DNA of 53,531 bases, from NCBI GenBank assembly GCA_913031395.1, contig CAJWDT010000006.1:1-53531 (forward strand), in the 5' to 3' direction. Source of the stretch: an uncultured Gammaproteobacteria bacterium (GTDB lineage: Bacteria > Pseudomonadota > Gammaproteobacteria > Magnimaribacterales > Magnimaribacteraceae). Of this stretch, positions 1-8,407 are shown in pieces. The notes under the pieces were generated by a model. The model saw only the letters and a list, made by a program, of their open reading frames with translations, was not told the origin of the DNA and searched no databases. The number at the start of each line of letters is the position of its first letter. Within the stretch, counting starts at the first letter, position 1. Position numbers and translations under genes: made by a program.

Positions 1-1203
1 AGAAGAGGCTTTTGAAAATTCAATATTTGCTGAATTGATGTCCTCTTTTTTTTTGCCAAAAATTGGAAAATCAGCGAAGTGGGACTTCTGTGCATGCGAC
101 AATGATGCTTTGAAGCTCCATCCCCTCCCCAAAGCTGATGTAATATTTAAACCAAAAGAATTTGATTGATAAGTTTCATAGGAAGCTTTGGCGTTGTATT
201 TTGAATATTCATACTCGAACTCTGTCAGAACATTTGAATCTGACATATACGAGTTGGAAAGTGCCAGACCATTGATATATCCGCTTTTAAGATCATTGAT
301 TAAGAACTTTCTTTGATCATGGAAACCTCCAATTGAGAAAATTAAGCTATCGGTAAGCGCACCTGTAAATGTAAGGTCATATTTTTGAGAGCTTAAAAAG
401 CTTCTATCTGCGAGCAAAACCATGAATCCGGTAATTGATGCATCCAGAGATGGTCGACTAAAAATGGATGTGGGGTTGCCTTCTAAATTAAATGTTCGTG
501 TGGCTGAAGTTACGATTGAAGAAGTATCAAATTGACTATAGGTATCCAATCTTTGATCTGTTAATGCGACTACATAATTTACGTTATCTTCCCTTGGATG
601 ATTGAGGTCCTGTTTAAGTGTATAGGTGTAGCGGAAATTTTTAGTGATATCTCCTTGAGGTTTAGAACTATCCGCTACAATCAATGGGAGTCCTGCTATT
701 TCAATAATATCGTCATCAATTCCAGAATTAGCATTGCTGGATCGTGTGAGTCCCATACTAAATATATGCCGGTGAAAGTAGTCCTCCTCTGCTTCTGCAA
801 TAGAACCTAAAAATGCATCTACTTTTTTGAGTACTTCTTCAGGAGCGTCATATTTTTTGATGCTATTGAGATAAAGCTTAGCTGAAGGATAAGCATTCAG
901 GCGAAAGTATAAAACCCCCAGCTCTAGACGTATCCTTGGTAGATCTGGTTCATATATGAGCATTTGCTCAAAAACACTTATAGCAGCTTCCAGATCACCT
1001 AAGAGGATTGATAAATTGGCGTATTTGAAAAGTAAATCTAGGTTGGTAGGGTTATCAATTAAAGATGCAAAGATCTTTTCTCTTTCAAGGTCTGTTTGTT
1101 CTATTAATTTAGGATCAGAGATAGAAGGAGTTACATTTTGCGCAGAAGAATACAGACACACAAAAGTGCAAGCAGTAACCATAAATACTTTTAGTTTCAA
1201 CAT
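1..1203 (-). CDS. Slam-like TPR + outer-membrane beta-barrel protein (3' end beyond window)
   Basis: The reading frame is open from an ATG at 1203 to the window edge, giving 401 codons without a stop. The protein starts with a signal peptide (about residues 1-21, ending SSAQ). A helical TPR-like stretch follows (about 35-140, for example 'GDLEAAISVFEQML'). From about residue 150 alternating polar/aromatic strands look like an outer-membrane barrel. TPR followed by a barrel is the layout of surface-lipoprotein assembly modifiers (Slam, DUF560), which move lipoproteins to the cell surface; the assignment rests on layout, not on an alignment. The gene is divergent from a TetR regulator and shares a 147-base intergenic region with operator-like repeats. 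No lipoprotein cargo gene is visible in the window. The C-terminus is missing. Confidence 0.6.
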   Translation of the reverse strand, partial: MLKLKVFMVTACTFVCLYSSAQNVTPSISDPKLIEQTDLEREKIFASLIDNPTNLDLLFKYANLSILLGDLEAAISVFEQMLIYEPDLPRIRLELGVLYFRLNAYPSAKLYLNSIKKYDAPEEVLKKVDAFLGSIAEAEEDYFHRHIFSMGLTRSSNANSGIDDDIIEIAGLPLIVADSSKPQGDITKNFRYTYTLKQDLNHPREDNVNYVVALTDQRLDTYSQFDTSSIVTSATRTFNLEGNPTSIFSRPSLDASITGFMVLLADRSFLSSQKYDLTFTGALTDSLIFSIGGFHDQRKFLINDLKSGYINGLALSNSYMSDSNVLTEFEYEYSKYNAKASYETYQSNSFGLNITSALGRGWSFKASLSHAQKSHFADFPIFGKKKEDINSANIEFSKASS

Positions 1204-1260
1204 GTTTTTTTTGCAGCTGTGTATGAGGCGCATTGCTTGCATATGCATGTATTTAATAAA

Positions 1261-1305
1261 ACCGACATTTTATCGGATTTTATAAAAAATTGACAATTTG
1301 TCGGT
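1261..1305. promoter_or_regulatory. Probable TetR operator(s) in divergent promoter region
   Basis: Outer inverted repeat ACCGACA (1261-1267) and TGTCGGT (1299-1305) enclose two smaller palindromes: CCGA-N7-TCGG (1262-1276) and the perfect GACAATTTGTC (1292-1302). A TTGACA hexamer at 1290-1295 overlaps the second palindrome. The site lies between the TPR-barrel gene and the TetR gene, where an autoregulating TetR protein would bind. Regulation of both genes is an inference. Confidence 0.55.
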
Positions 1306-1350
1306 AAATTAATTTTAAGTCTTAGATAATAAGGAGTCTGAGGTTATATA

Positions 1351-1977
1351 ATGTGTTCGATGAAAAAATCTGATCGAACAAAAAAAAGGATTATTGATGC
1401 AGTTATTAGCCTTATCGATCAAGATAAAAAGGTATCAGTTCATAATATTGCTAGAGAGTCCAAGACTGGTTATGGCACTTTTTATGAACACTTTCGCAAC
1501 CTTGATGATGTTCATTCAGAAGCAATTGCAAAAATAATAGCAGGTGGAATAGCTTGGATTGAAGATCAATCAGAGGAATTAGCAGGCAAATCAAATATAT
1601 TTAGAATTTACCTTGCGTGGTTACTAGTTATCAATGCATTTAAAAACTATCACATAGCTATTTGGCTGAGAGATCATCCGACAAAAATTAATAACCTGCT
1701 TACTTTGGGCCAACCAGTAACTAAAGTATGGGCTGAAAAGGCCGTCAAAATAAAAGAAGAACCGATGTTTACAAATAAAAATTTAAAGCACTTTGAAACG
1801 GCTAGGCCTTATTTCTCATGGACAATCCAAAATGCTCTAAGTGAACTTCAGAAAGGTAGGAGTCGTGATGAGGTATACAAAGAAGTGATGAAAGTAATAA
1901 ACGTTCTAGATTTGCCCTCAGAAATTCATAAGAAATATGTTCAAGAAGTTATTAACTTTGCTGAGAAGCATGTCTAA
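1351..1977 (+). CDS. TetR family transcriptional regulator
   Basis: This 208-residue protein has a TetR-type helix-turn-helix at about residues 8-55 ('RIIDAVISLI', then 'TGYGTFYEHFRN', the recognition-helix region). The C-terminal ligand domain is helical and divergent, so the effector cannot be named. A GAGG at 1340-1343 is spaced for the ATG at 1351; an in-frame ATG at 1360 is also possible. It is divergent from the TPR-barrel gene and 42 bases upstream of the CHASE2 cyclase. The palindromes at 1261-1305 probably form its operator, so it likely controls itself and its divergent neighbour, and perhaps the cyclase operon. Confidence 0.85.
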   Translation: MCSMKKSDRTKKRIIDAVISLIDQDKKVSVHNIARESKTGYGTFYEHFRNLDDVHSEAIAKIIAGGIAWIEDQSEELAGKSNIFRIYLAWLLVINAFKNYHIAIWLRDHPTKINNLLTLGQPVTKVWAEKAVKIKEEPMFTNKNLKHFETARPYFSWTIQNALSELQKGRSRDEVYKEVMKVINVLDLPSEIHKKYVQEVINFAEKHV

Positions 1978-2019
1978 AGTCTCAAAAATTGGCTTTAAAG
2001 AGTCTTGTAAGGAAACCGT

Positions 2020-4203
2020 ATGAATCTAACAGCATTAGGCAAAAAGAGCCTGCTCCCTTTTGCAGTTCTTTTGGCTTTTTTTCCTTTATTGAATCCCTTG
2101 GGCATTTTCACTGATTTAAGAACAACCTCCTTTGATACTTTTCAAACTCTATTTCCAAGACCTGCACTTGAAGATGACCCAGTAGTTATTATCGATATAG
2201 ACGATGAGTCCCTAAATAGGATAGGCCAATGGCCTTGGCCTAGAGATACCCTGGCATCTCTCACGGATCAAACACAACTAGCGGCTGTCACTGGTTTCGA
2301 TATTGTTTTTGCAGAACCTGATAGAACTGGTTCAAAACAGCTTCAAGAGATATATGCTGAAGACAATGACTTAGTGAAAAAACTTGAGAGCATCGTGGAC
2401 CATGATGAATTATTTGCTGAAGCTATCAATAATCACGGAACCGTAGTCTTAGGTCTAGCTCCAAATAATAAAAAAAGTACCCAACCTTCTAAAAATAAGT
2501 TTGGTCTTGTGACTCAAGGGGATGATCCAAAGCTTTTTGTACAACCCTATAACGGTCTTCAAAGAAATTTACCTTTATTAGAGTCTGCGAGTTCTGGATT
2601 AGGAAGCATGAGCATAGGCAATGATGACTCAATAGTAAGATCACTTCCCAGTTTTGAGAATATAGATGGTACTCTCATCGCTTCACTACCGTTAGAGCTA
2701 GTGAGAGTTGCGATTGGAGCTTCAACTTACCAAATTAAATCCTCTAATGCTTCAAGCGAAGAGGCATTTGGAGAAAATACCGGCATCAATAACATCAAGT
2801 TAGGTTCCCTGGTTATGCCAACTAATCCCGATGGGAGTTTTTGGATTTATCCAACAGAGAGTAAAAATCTAACTGTCATTCCTGCATGGCAAGTCTTGGA
2901 TGGATCGATAGACCCTTATTTCTTTGAAGGTAAGGTAGCTATCGTAGGCACTAGTGCATCTGGTTTATTTGATTTGAGATCCAATGCTCTTGAAAAGAAT
3001 ATTCCTGGAGTTTCTATTATTGCTCAGTTCGTACAGCAGATTTTTTCTAATACGTTCTTGAAAAGACCTGATTGGCTTTTAGGCCTTGAGTTTCTTGCTG
3101 GCCTTATTTTTTCAGTAGTCATTTCCCTTACTATTCAAAGACAAGGTCCAATTGGAGGGCTAGTAGCTTTCGGTTTGGGTAATGGATCGATCGTTTATGG
3201 TAGTTATTACTTTTTCATTAATTATCAATATCTGGTTGATCCAATTTCTCCGATGTTAATTTGTTTGTTGGCCTATCTAATCATTACATTCTTCAACTTC
3301 CTATTTACTGAAATAGAAAGAAGCAAAGTTAGAAATGCTTTTTCACAATACTTGAGTCCCGTCATGGTAGAAAAATTAGCTCAATCCAGTGAATCTCTGG
3401 TCTTAGGTGGAGAGAGAAAAGAAATGACTGTTTTATTCTCTGATATCAGAGGATTTACAGCTATTTCTGAAAAATATAAAGACAACCCTGAGGGTCTAAC
3501 TGATTTAATTAATCAATTATTATCCACTCTGAGTAATGAGATACTCAAAACAGAAGGTACCATCGATAAGTATATGGGAGATTGTATTATGGCTTTTTGG
3601 AATGCACCCATTGATCAAGAGAATCACAGAGAAAGAGCCATAGAGGCGGCATTTAATATGCAAACTGCATTAAGAGAATTAAATGAGGAGTTGGGGAAAT
3701 TTGATCAAGATGAGATGGCCATTGGAATTGGAATCAATACAGGAGAATGCATCGTCGGTAATATGGGGTCCGAACAAAGATTTGATTACACGGTATTGGG
3801 AGATTCGGTCAATTTAGCATCAAGACTAGAAGGTCAATCAAATAACTACGGATTTCCTATGATACTGGGTCAATCATCTGTTGAAGGAATAAGCTCTAAT
3901 AGAGTGATTGAACTCGATTTGATTTCGGTCAAAGGTAAAAAAGAACCAGAGAGAATTTATACCGTTCTAGGAGAAGATATAGAGATAGAAGATGAAGAAG
4001 TATTTTTTGATGAGCATACTAAATTTGTAGAAATGTATAGAAAACAAGATTGGGTGTCAGCTAGAGAACACATAAAAAAATACGTAAAAATTATGCCCTC
4101 CTTTGACCTATACTACGAACTTATTTCTAATAGGATTGAAGAATATATTGAAAATCCGCCACCAAGTGACTGGGAAGGCGTGTTTGTTGCTAAAACAAAA
4201 TAG
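2020..4203 (+). CDS. CHASE2-domain membrane adenylate/guanylate cyclase
   Basis: This 727-residue class III nucleotidyl cyclase has an N-terminal membrane anchor (about 12-30). A periplasmic CHASE2 sensor follows (about 35-330, with the typical 'IDDESLNRIGQWPWPR'). About three membrane helices lie at 345-430 and the cyclase domain at about 460-650. Both metal-binding aspartates are visible ('FSDIRGFT' and 'GDCIMAFW'), as is the 'GDSVNLASRLE' segment. The Lys in 'DKYMGD' favours ATP over GTP, so cAMP is the likely product. AAGGA at 2009-2013 sits 6 bases before the ATG. The following outer-membrane protein gene begins one base after its stop, and a cyclic-nucleotide-binding channel is encoded convergently, which suggests a local cAMP circuit. 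The CHASE2 ligand is unknown. Confidence 0.9.
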   Translation: MNLTALGKKSLLPFAVLLAFFPLLNPLGIFTDLRTTSFDTFQTLFPRPALEDDPVVIIDIDDESLNRIGQWPWPRDTLASLTDQTQLAAVTGFDIVFAEPDRTGSKQLQEIYAEDNDLVKKLESIVDHDELFAEAINNHGTVVLGLAPNNKKSTQPSKNKFGLVTQGDDPKLFVQPYNGLQRNLPLLESASSGLGSMSIGNDDSIVRSLPSFENIDGTLIASLPLELVRVAIGASTYQIKSSNASSEEAFGENTGINNIKLGSLVMPTNPDGSFWIYPTESKNLTVIPAWQVLDGSIDPYFFEGKVAIVGTSASGLFDLRSNALEKNIPGVSIIAQFVQQIFSNTFLKRPDWLLGLEFLAGLIFSVVISLTIQRQGPIGGLVAFGLGNGSIVYGSYYFFINYQYLVDPISPMLICLLAYLIITFFNFLFTEIERSKVRNAFSQYLSPVMVEKLAQSSESLVLGGERKEMTVLFSDIRGFTAISEKYKDNPEGLTDLINQLLSTLSNEILKTEGTIDKYMGDCIMAFWNAPIDQENHRERAIEAAFNMQTALRELNEELGKFDQDEMAIGIGINTGECIVGNMGSEQRFDYTVLGDSVNLASRLEGQSNNYGFPMILGQSSVEGISSNRVIELDLISVKGKKEPERIYTVLGEDIEIEDEEVFFDEHTKFVEMYRKQDWVSAREHIKKYVKIMPSFDLYYELISNRIEEYIENPPPSDWEGVFVAKTK

Positions 4204-4204
4204 T

Positions 4205-4936
4205 ATGAAGAAAATTTTATTAATCGTTTTATTAATTAATGCTTACTCTATCTATGGAGAGGCTATTGTGAATATTGAAGATCAAAGAAATGAAGGTCAA
4301 ATTGGTTTCTTTTCAAAGATAGGCTTTCAATTAAGTGGCTCTCGAGGAAATGAGGATAGAGATTTCTACTCACTGAATTTAAGACTCGATAATAATACTG
4401 AAAATATAGAATCTTTTTTAATTGCTCAAACCTCCGAGCGTAAAAAAAATGAAATCAAGACATCAGATTCAACATTTGTGCATGGTAGATTAATTTTTCT
4501 AAATGAAACTCGATTCAGTACTGAATTCTTTGTGCAGCATAGTAAGAATCCCTTCAGAAGCTTCTTAACTAGAGATGTTCTAGGATTTGGCACTAGAATT
4601 AATATCGATGATTCTACAAAGATAGGCTTCGGTCTTCTGACTGAAGACGAGGAAGATTTGCAAGGCAATGAATCTGATACTGAGAGGCTATCTATTTATT
4701 TTACAGATAAGTACACGCTTGCTGAGAACATTGATTTGTCAGTCACAACCTACTACCAACCTTCAGTGGACGAATCTAAAGACTATAAAGCAAGTATTCT
4801 TGCAGGCTTAAATTTCTCAGTTAATAAGAATGTCGACATCTCTCTGCAAATAAGTAGTTTCTATGACTCCAGACCGCCAGAGTTTGCTGATAAACAAGAC
4901 GAACAAATATCTACAGAATTTTCCTATTCTTTCTAG
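4205..4936 (+). CDS. Small outer-membrane beta-barrel protein, DUF481-like
   Basis: I start this 243-residue protein at 4205 because that ATG begins a clear signal peptide ('MKKILLIVLLINAYSIYG'); an upstream extension would run inside the cyclase gene. The mature protein is a series of amphipathic strands and ends in aromatic Phe ('FSYSF'), the usual signal for barrel insertion by BAM. The pattern 'RDFYSLNLRLDNN' resembles DUF481-type barrels, but I cannot confirm the family. It begins one base after the cyclase stop, so the two are almost certainly co-transcribed and translationally coupled. Its stop TAG shares the bases CTAG (4933-4936) with the stop of the convergent channel gene. Confidence 0.7.
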   Translation: MKKILLIVLLINAYSIYGEAIVNIEDQRNEGQIGFFSKIGFQLSGSRGNEDRDFYSLNLRLDNNTENIESFLIAQTSERKKNEIKTSDSTFVHGRLIFLNETRFSTEFFVQHSKNPFRSFLTRDVLGFGTRINIDDSTKIGFGLLTEDEEDLQGNESDTERLSIYFTDKYTLAENIDLSVTTYYQPSVDESKDYKASILAGLNFSVNKNVDISLQISSFYDSRPPEFADKQDEQISTEFSYSF

Positions 4937-5976
4937 TTATTTATAGCTTCTAACTTAGCCTCAATGGCTTGGAATAAGACTGGGTGTTCGTCAAATAACT
5001 CTTCTAGATCCTCTTTCTTAAGTTGTAAAAGCTTAACCTCTTCAAGTGTGGTTATGGTCGCGTTTCTAGGGTTGTTATTTATTAGACCCATTTCTCCAAA
5101 ATAATCTCCCTGCTCTAGAACGATAGGATTTTCAAGTTCAACCTGTGCTCTTCCTGATTCAATAATATACATAGAATCAGCTTCTTCACCTTTTTCAAAA
5201 ACAGCCTCGTTTGGAGGCAGTAAAACTGCATCTAACTTTTCGTTAATTTTACTCAAAGCCTTGATGGGGAGCTCTTCGAATAAAGGCACTTCTAAGATGG
5301 CCTCAAAAGTAACCAGGAAATTTCTTTTTTGCATTTCCTCGTAATAAGCAGAACCAAGGATTGCTGCAGGTAAGGCGAACATACCAATTCCTAGCAACAT
5401 GGTTAAAGTTCCCAATACCTTACCAAGTGGGGTAATGGGATGAACGTCTCCGTAACCAACAGTAGTTAAGGTCTCCATACCCCACCAGATAGCTAAAGGT
5501 ATATTTCCAAATTTATCTGGCTGCGCCTCCCTCTCTACGAAGTACATGAGGGTAGAAAATAGTAAAAGCACTGACAAAACTAGGAACAGCGAGCCCATTA
5601 AACTGTGTCTTTGAACGTGAATAGTTTTGAAAAGCGTATTACTGGGAAGCAATATTCTCGTTCTGCTGAATATATCGAAGAATCGAAATAATCTAAAGAT
5701 CCTTAGATCCAATATCCCGATAAAAAAGTAATTTATTAAAACCAAACTATCCATGGCATTGAGAAATCCCAATTGCCTTTCAGTTGAGAATCTATAAATG
5801 AGTTCACCTAAGAAGAGAAGCATTGAAATTTGAAAAAAGATATCTCCATAGGACAAAAGATTCTGATACTCACTCAAATCCATAGATGAGATTATTTGAT
5901 GAAGGATATTAAGAAATATTAGAGTACCAATACATTTCTCAAATAGAGCTCTAAATTTATTGTTTGTACTTTCCAT
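4933..5976 (-). CDS. Six-helix potassium channel with cyclic-nucleotide-binding domain
   Basis: This 347-residue inner-membrane protein has helices S1-S4 in about residues 12-110. An arginine-rich S4-like segment ('DLRIFRLFRFF', 90-100) suggests voltage sensing. The pore carries the K+ selectivity filter 'TVGYGD' (172-177), followed by S6. A cytoplasmic cNMP-binding domain covers about 225-340, with the phosphate-binding cassette 'FGEMGL' (293-298) and the 'PRNA' arginine (303-306). Known bacterial relatives are cyclic-nucleotide-regulated K+ channels such as MlotiK1. The gene ends tail to tail on the cyclase operon that probably makes its ligand. Start ATG at 5976 gives full S1. Opening by cAMP is inferred from family and context. 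Confidence 0.9.
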   Translation of the reverse strand: MESTNNKFRALFEKCIGTLIFLNILHQIISSMDLSEYQNLLSYGDIFFQISMLLFLGELIYRFSTERQLGFLNAMDSLVLINYFFIGILDLRIFRLFRFFDIFSRTRILLPSNTLFKTIHVQRHSLMGSLFLVLSVLLLFSTLMYFVEREAQPDKFGNIPLAIWWGMETLTTVGYGDVHPITPLGKVLGTLTMLLGIGMFALPAAILGSAYYEEMQKRNFLVTFEAILEVPLFEELPIKALSKINEKLDAVLLPPNEAVFEKGEEADSMYIIESGRAQVELENPIVLEQGDYFGEMGLINNNPRNATITTLEEVKLLQLKKEDLEELFDEHPVLFQAIEAKLEAINN

Positions 5977-6033
5977 AATAAAAATTAATTTAATGCGACT
6001 TATATAGAGATCAAACTTAACTTTTTTAAAAAA

Positions 6034-6906
6034 CTAGAGAGAACCTTTTTCTTTTAGGTGAGTAATCAATTGCTTATCATGGGTTGTAACGGCTGAAAAC
6101 CCTTCTCTCAAGGCTGGTTTCCACCTTGGATTAGACGATCCTAAGACCTCGTCACCCATTATAGTGACTCTTTGAATAATTCTTTCACCTACAAAATCAT
6201 TAACCACATAATGTTGAGTGCTTCTGTTATCCCACATAGCAATGGTCCCTTCTGTCCAATGATATCTAACAGTAAACTGTGGCTTAGTAACCCATTTAGT
6301 TAAGTAAGAGAGCAACATATCACTCTCTTCAACATTCATTTCTACTATTCTTCTAGTGAAATGCTCATTTACGTATAAAACTTTCTTACCTGAAATAGGA
6401 TGCAATCTCACTACAGGATGAATTGCTGTTTTTTCAGGTTTTCCATGAGGTCTCGCGTCATGCAATGCCGTTATCCCCTCACATAAATCTTTTATTGGAT
6501 CAGATAAGGCTTCATAAGCAGCATTTAAATTACTCCACATAGTATCGCCACCCAATTCTGGACACTTCACCATATGAAGCACAGACATAATTGCAGGGGA
6601 ATCTTGAAAGGTTATATCAGTATGCCATTCATCAGCTATTCCACCAGAACTAGCAGCGAGTTCAAAAATTTTTGGATGGGTTACTGTCTTATTCTTTAGA
6701 TTAGGATGCCCTTCTAATTCACCAAATTTGGCTCCGTAATCTACATGCTCATCCTGACTTATATTTTGACCTGGAAAAAATATTACCTTGTGTTCAGTTA
6801 AGAGAGATTTAATTTCTTCTACCTGAACATCAGATACTTTTGCAAGATCGACATTTGTAATCTCAGCACCTAATGCTGTAGAAATCTGCTTTACTTTCAT
6901 ATTCAT
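6034..6906 (-). CDS. TauD/TfdA-family 2-oxoglutarate-dependent dioxygenase
   Basis: This 290-residue protein has the Fe(II) facial triad of the family: H95-x-D97 ('EWHTD') and distal H232 ('TQHYVV'). R246 ('IIQRVT') is placed to bind 2-oxoglutarate. TauD itself releases sulfite from taurine and TfdA opens 2,4-D, but relatives hydroxylate many substrates, and no sulfonate transporter is nearby, so the substrate is open. It is the last gene of a tight minus-strand series, 3 bases after the NTF2-fold gene. A second ATG at 6900 is an equally good start. Its product would be cytoplasmic. Confidence 0.85.
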   Translation of the reverse strand: MNMKVKQISTALGAEITNVDLAKVSDVQVEEIKSLLTEHKVIFFPGQNISQDEHVDYGAKFGELEGHPNLKNKTVTHPKIFELAASSGGIADEWHTDITFQDSPAIMSVLHMVKCPELGGDTMWSNLNAAYEALSDPIKDLCEGITALHDARPHGKPEKTAIHPVVRLHPISGKKVLYVNEHFTRRIVEMNVEESDMLLSYLTKWVTKPQFTVRYHWTEGTIAMWDNRSTQHYVVNDFVGERIIQRVTIMGDEVLGSSNPRWKPALREGFSAVTTHDKQLITHLKEKGSL

Positions 6907-6909
6907 GAA

Positions 6910-7278
6910 TTAGGACTCAATGTGAAATAGTTTATTGTAGATTTTCCATTCACCATCTTTCTTTAAGAATGAAAGTGTATCTAAGTAAACATTACCTATA
7001 TATCCATCCCTGACTCTCACGCATGCTGTAGAGCCTGCTAATTCACAGGATAATATCTCCAACAATACTTCCTCTCCCTTATCTTTAGGCGAAGGTTGTT
7101 GAGATTCAACGAAACTCGCGAAATCATCCACACTCATTTCGGCCAATCCTGACCCAATGTATCCTGTAATCATTGCATTAGGATAAAAAGCCTCTCTAAC
7201 CTTTGCTGGGTCTGATTCATACATGCTATCGAAATATAGCTGAACACCCTGTTCTATCTTTTGTTTATCGTCCGCCAA
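6910..7278 (-). CDS. NTF2-fold protein, lumazine-binding-like (Lumazine_bd_2 type)
   Basis: This is a 122-residue single-domain protein with the cone-shaped NTF2 pattern: N-terminal helices ('GVQLYFDSMYESDPAKVREAFYP'-like start) and then sheet strands ending 'DGEWKIYNKLFH'. The start is a TTG at 7278, and it is well supported: a full Shine-Dalgarno AAGGAGG (plus-strand 7285-7291) lies 6 bases upstream, inside the end of the desaturase gene, and no earlier ATG fits. The gene overlaps the desaturase by 14 bases. Such proteins are small-molecule-binding enzymes or accessory folds; the role here is unknown. Position between a dioxygenase and a desaturase suggests a part in the same pathway. Confidence 0.7.
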   Translation of the reverse strand: MADDKQKIEQGVQLYFDSMYESDPAKVREAFYPNAMITGYIGSGLAEMSVDDFASFVESQQPSPKDKGEEVLLEILSCELAGSTACVRVRDGYIGNVYLDTLSFLKKDGEWKIYNKLFHIES

Positions 7279-8191
7279 AGTAAGCCTCCTTGATATAGGT
7301 TACTGGATTCCATCTTAATTTCTCAGGAATATATTCTGCCCCTGGCATTCCTCGCTCTATCATGAAAGGTTTTAATGCCTCTATTGCTTTAGCTTCATCA
7401 TAGTGACAAATTTTTGGATACATATGATGCATGGTGTGAATTTGCATAGAGTGATTCATAAATCTTGGCATCCTATTTGTCCAAAACCTAGTATCTTTAT
7501 AACGTCCTTTATCAAGGCCGGAATGAGGAAAATAAGAAAAGACAATTCCTAGGTAAGATGTTGCAACACGCTTAGGTATCCACCAAAGTAGAAGAGTTTC
7601 AATTGGATAAAGGACTGCAAGGATTATCTGCGCAAAGTAAAAAAGAAAAACCCACGAACCTCCTTTTTCTAGAGCAGCTTCAAACTTTGGGTCATTTTCT
7701 TGATGTTTTTCTATAGCTTTCATAGCTGGGCCATCATCGTTATAACCTACGTTTACATTGACTGCTGCATCCCACCAATTTTTTGCATGACCATGAAAAA
7801 AATCAGGATCAAGGTCTGAATCATTGGTATAGGCATGATGTTTCAAATGAGTAGCCTTCAAAATGTCATGTGACTGAGCAAGAGGAATTACACTGATCTG
7901 ACCAACCCAATAATCTAACCACTGAAGATTCTTTTTACCTCCAGACAAATGACCATGCTGACCGGCGTGTGATGGTAAATAAGCATTACATGCGGTAAAT
8001 AAAGCAATCAGGAAGCCTGCATATAATGGAATAGTACCAATGATTACTAGTGCCCAAGTGGCAATCCATAAAGAAAATTGGCCAAGCCCAATGGCAATCA
8101 TCTCCCATTCAACTCTGCCCATGAAAGATTTAGCAATCTTTCTTTCTGCATCAATTGATAAATCGGGTGAGTTTTGTGTTAACTGATCCAT
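7265..8191 (-). CDS. Membrane fatty acid desaturase family protein
   Basis: This 308-residue di-iron membrane protein has three histidine boxes: 'HAGQHGH', 'HLKHH' and 'HTMHH'. Hydrophobic segments sit at about residues 30-75 and 170-215. The family introduces double bonds or hydroxyl groups into acyl chains or related lipids such as carotenoids and alkanes; the substrate is not evident. I start at ATG 8191 because AAAGG lies 7 bases upstream; a TTG six bases earlier is less likely. It overlaps the upstream small membrane-protein gene by 13 bases and the downstream NTF2-fold gene by 14, so all three are coupled. Confidence 0.85.
   Translation of the reverse strand: MDQLTQNSPDLSIDAERKIAKSFMGRVEWEMIAIGLGQFSLWIATWALVIIGTIPLYAGFLIALFTACNAYLPSHAGQHGHLSGGKKNLQWLDYWVGQISVIPLAQSHDILKATHLKHHAYTNDSDLDPDFFHGHAKNWWDAAVNVNVGYNDDGPAMKAIEKHQENDPKFEAALEKGGSWVFLFYFAQIILAVLYPIETLLLWWIPKRVATSYLGIVFSYFPHSGLDKGRYKDTRFWTNRMPRFMNHSMQIHTMHHMYPKICHYDEAKAIEALKPFMIERGMPGAEYIPEKLRWNPVTYIKEAYFGGR
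7285..7291 (-). promoter_or_regulatory. Strong Shine-Dalgarno fixing a TTG start
   Basis: AAGGAGG on the minus strand, 6 bases before TTG 7278. It is the best ribosome-binding site in this operon and lies within the last codons of the desaturase gene, so the downstream NTF2-fold protein is probably translated efficiently despite its TTG start. Confidence 0.7.
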
Positions 8192-8370
8192 GACCAACCT
8201 TTATTTTTTGCTGTTATACCAAAAGCTAATCCGAGCAAGTAACCCACTAAAGACATTAAAAAATTAGAATCAAATACATACATGAGTACCGCCCCAAAAA
8301 TACTTCCCCAAAACAACAAACCAAACCAAACCAAACCCCATTGTTCTAGATGCTGACTTAACCACTCCAT
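8179..8370 (-). CDS. Small two-helix membrane protein of unknown function
   Basis: This 63-residue protein has two hydrophobic helices (about 12-32 and 35-53) joined by a short turn, and a lysine/tryptophan-rich tail ('KNKGWSWIS'). I do not recognise a family. Its ATG at 8370 has an AAAGGA upstream at a rather long spacing. The 3' end overlaps the desaturase start by 13 bases, which argues that it is a real, translated gene and perhaps an accessory subunit or stabiliser of the desaturase. The functional link is inference from position. Confidence 0.6.
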   Translation of the reverse strand: MEWLSQHLEQWGLVWFGLLFWGSIFGAVLMYVFDSNFLMSLVGYLLGLAFGITAKNKGWSWIS

Positions 8371-8407
8371 AGAAATATTCTATCCTTTTAATTAAGTAGC
8401 ATCAATT

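Noticed and set aside
598-1285. Plus-strand frames at 598-810 and 956-1285
   Set aside because: They lie opposite the long open TPR-barrel frame and have no coding features of their own.
4103-4204. Upstream extension of the outer-membrane protein
   Set aside because: It would overlap the cyclase gene by about 100 bases and hide the signal peptide that begins at 4205.
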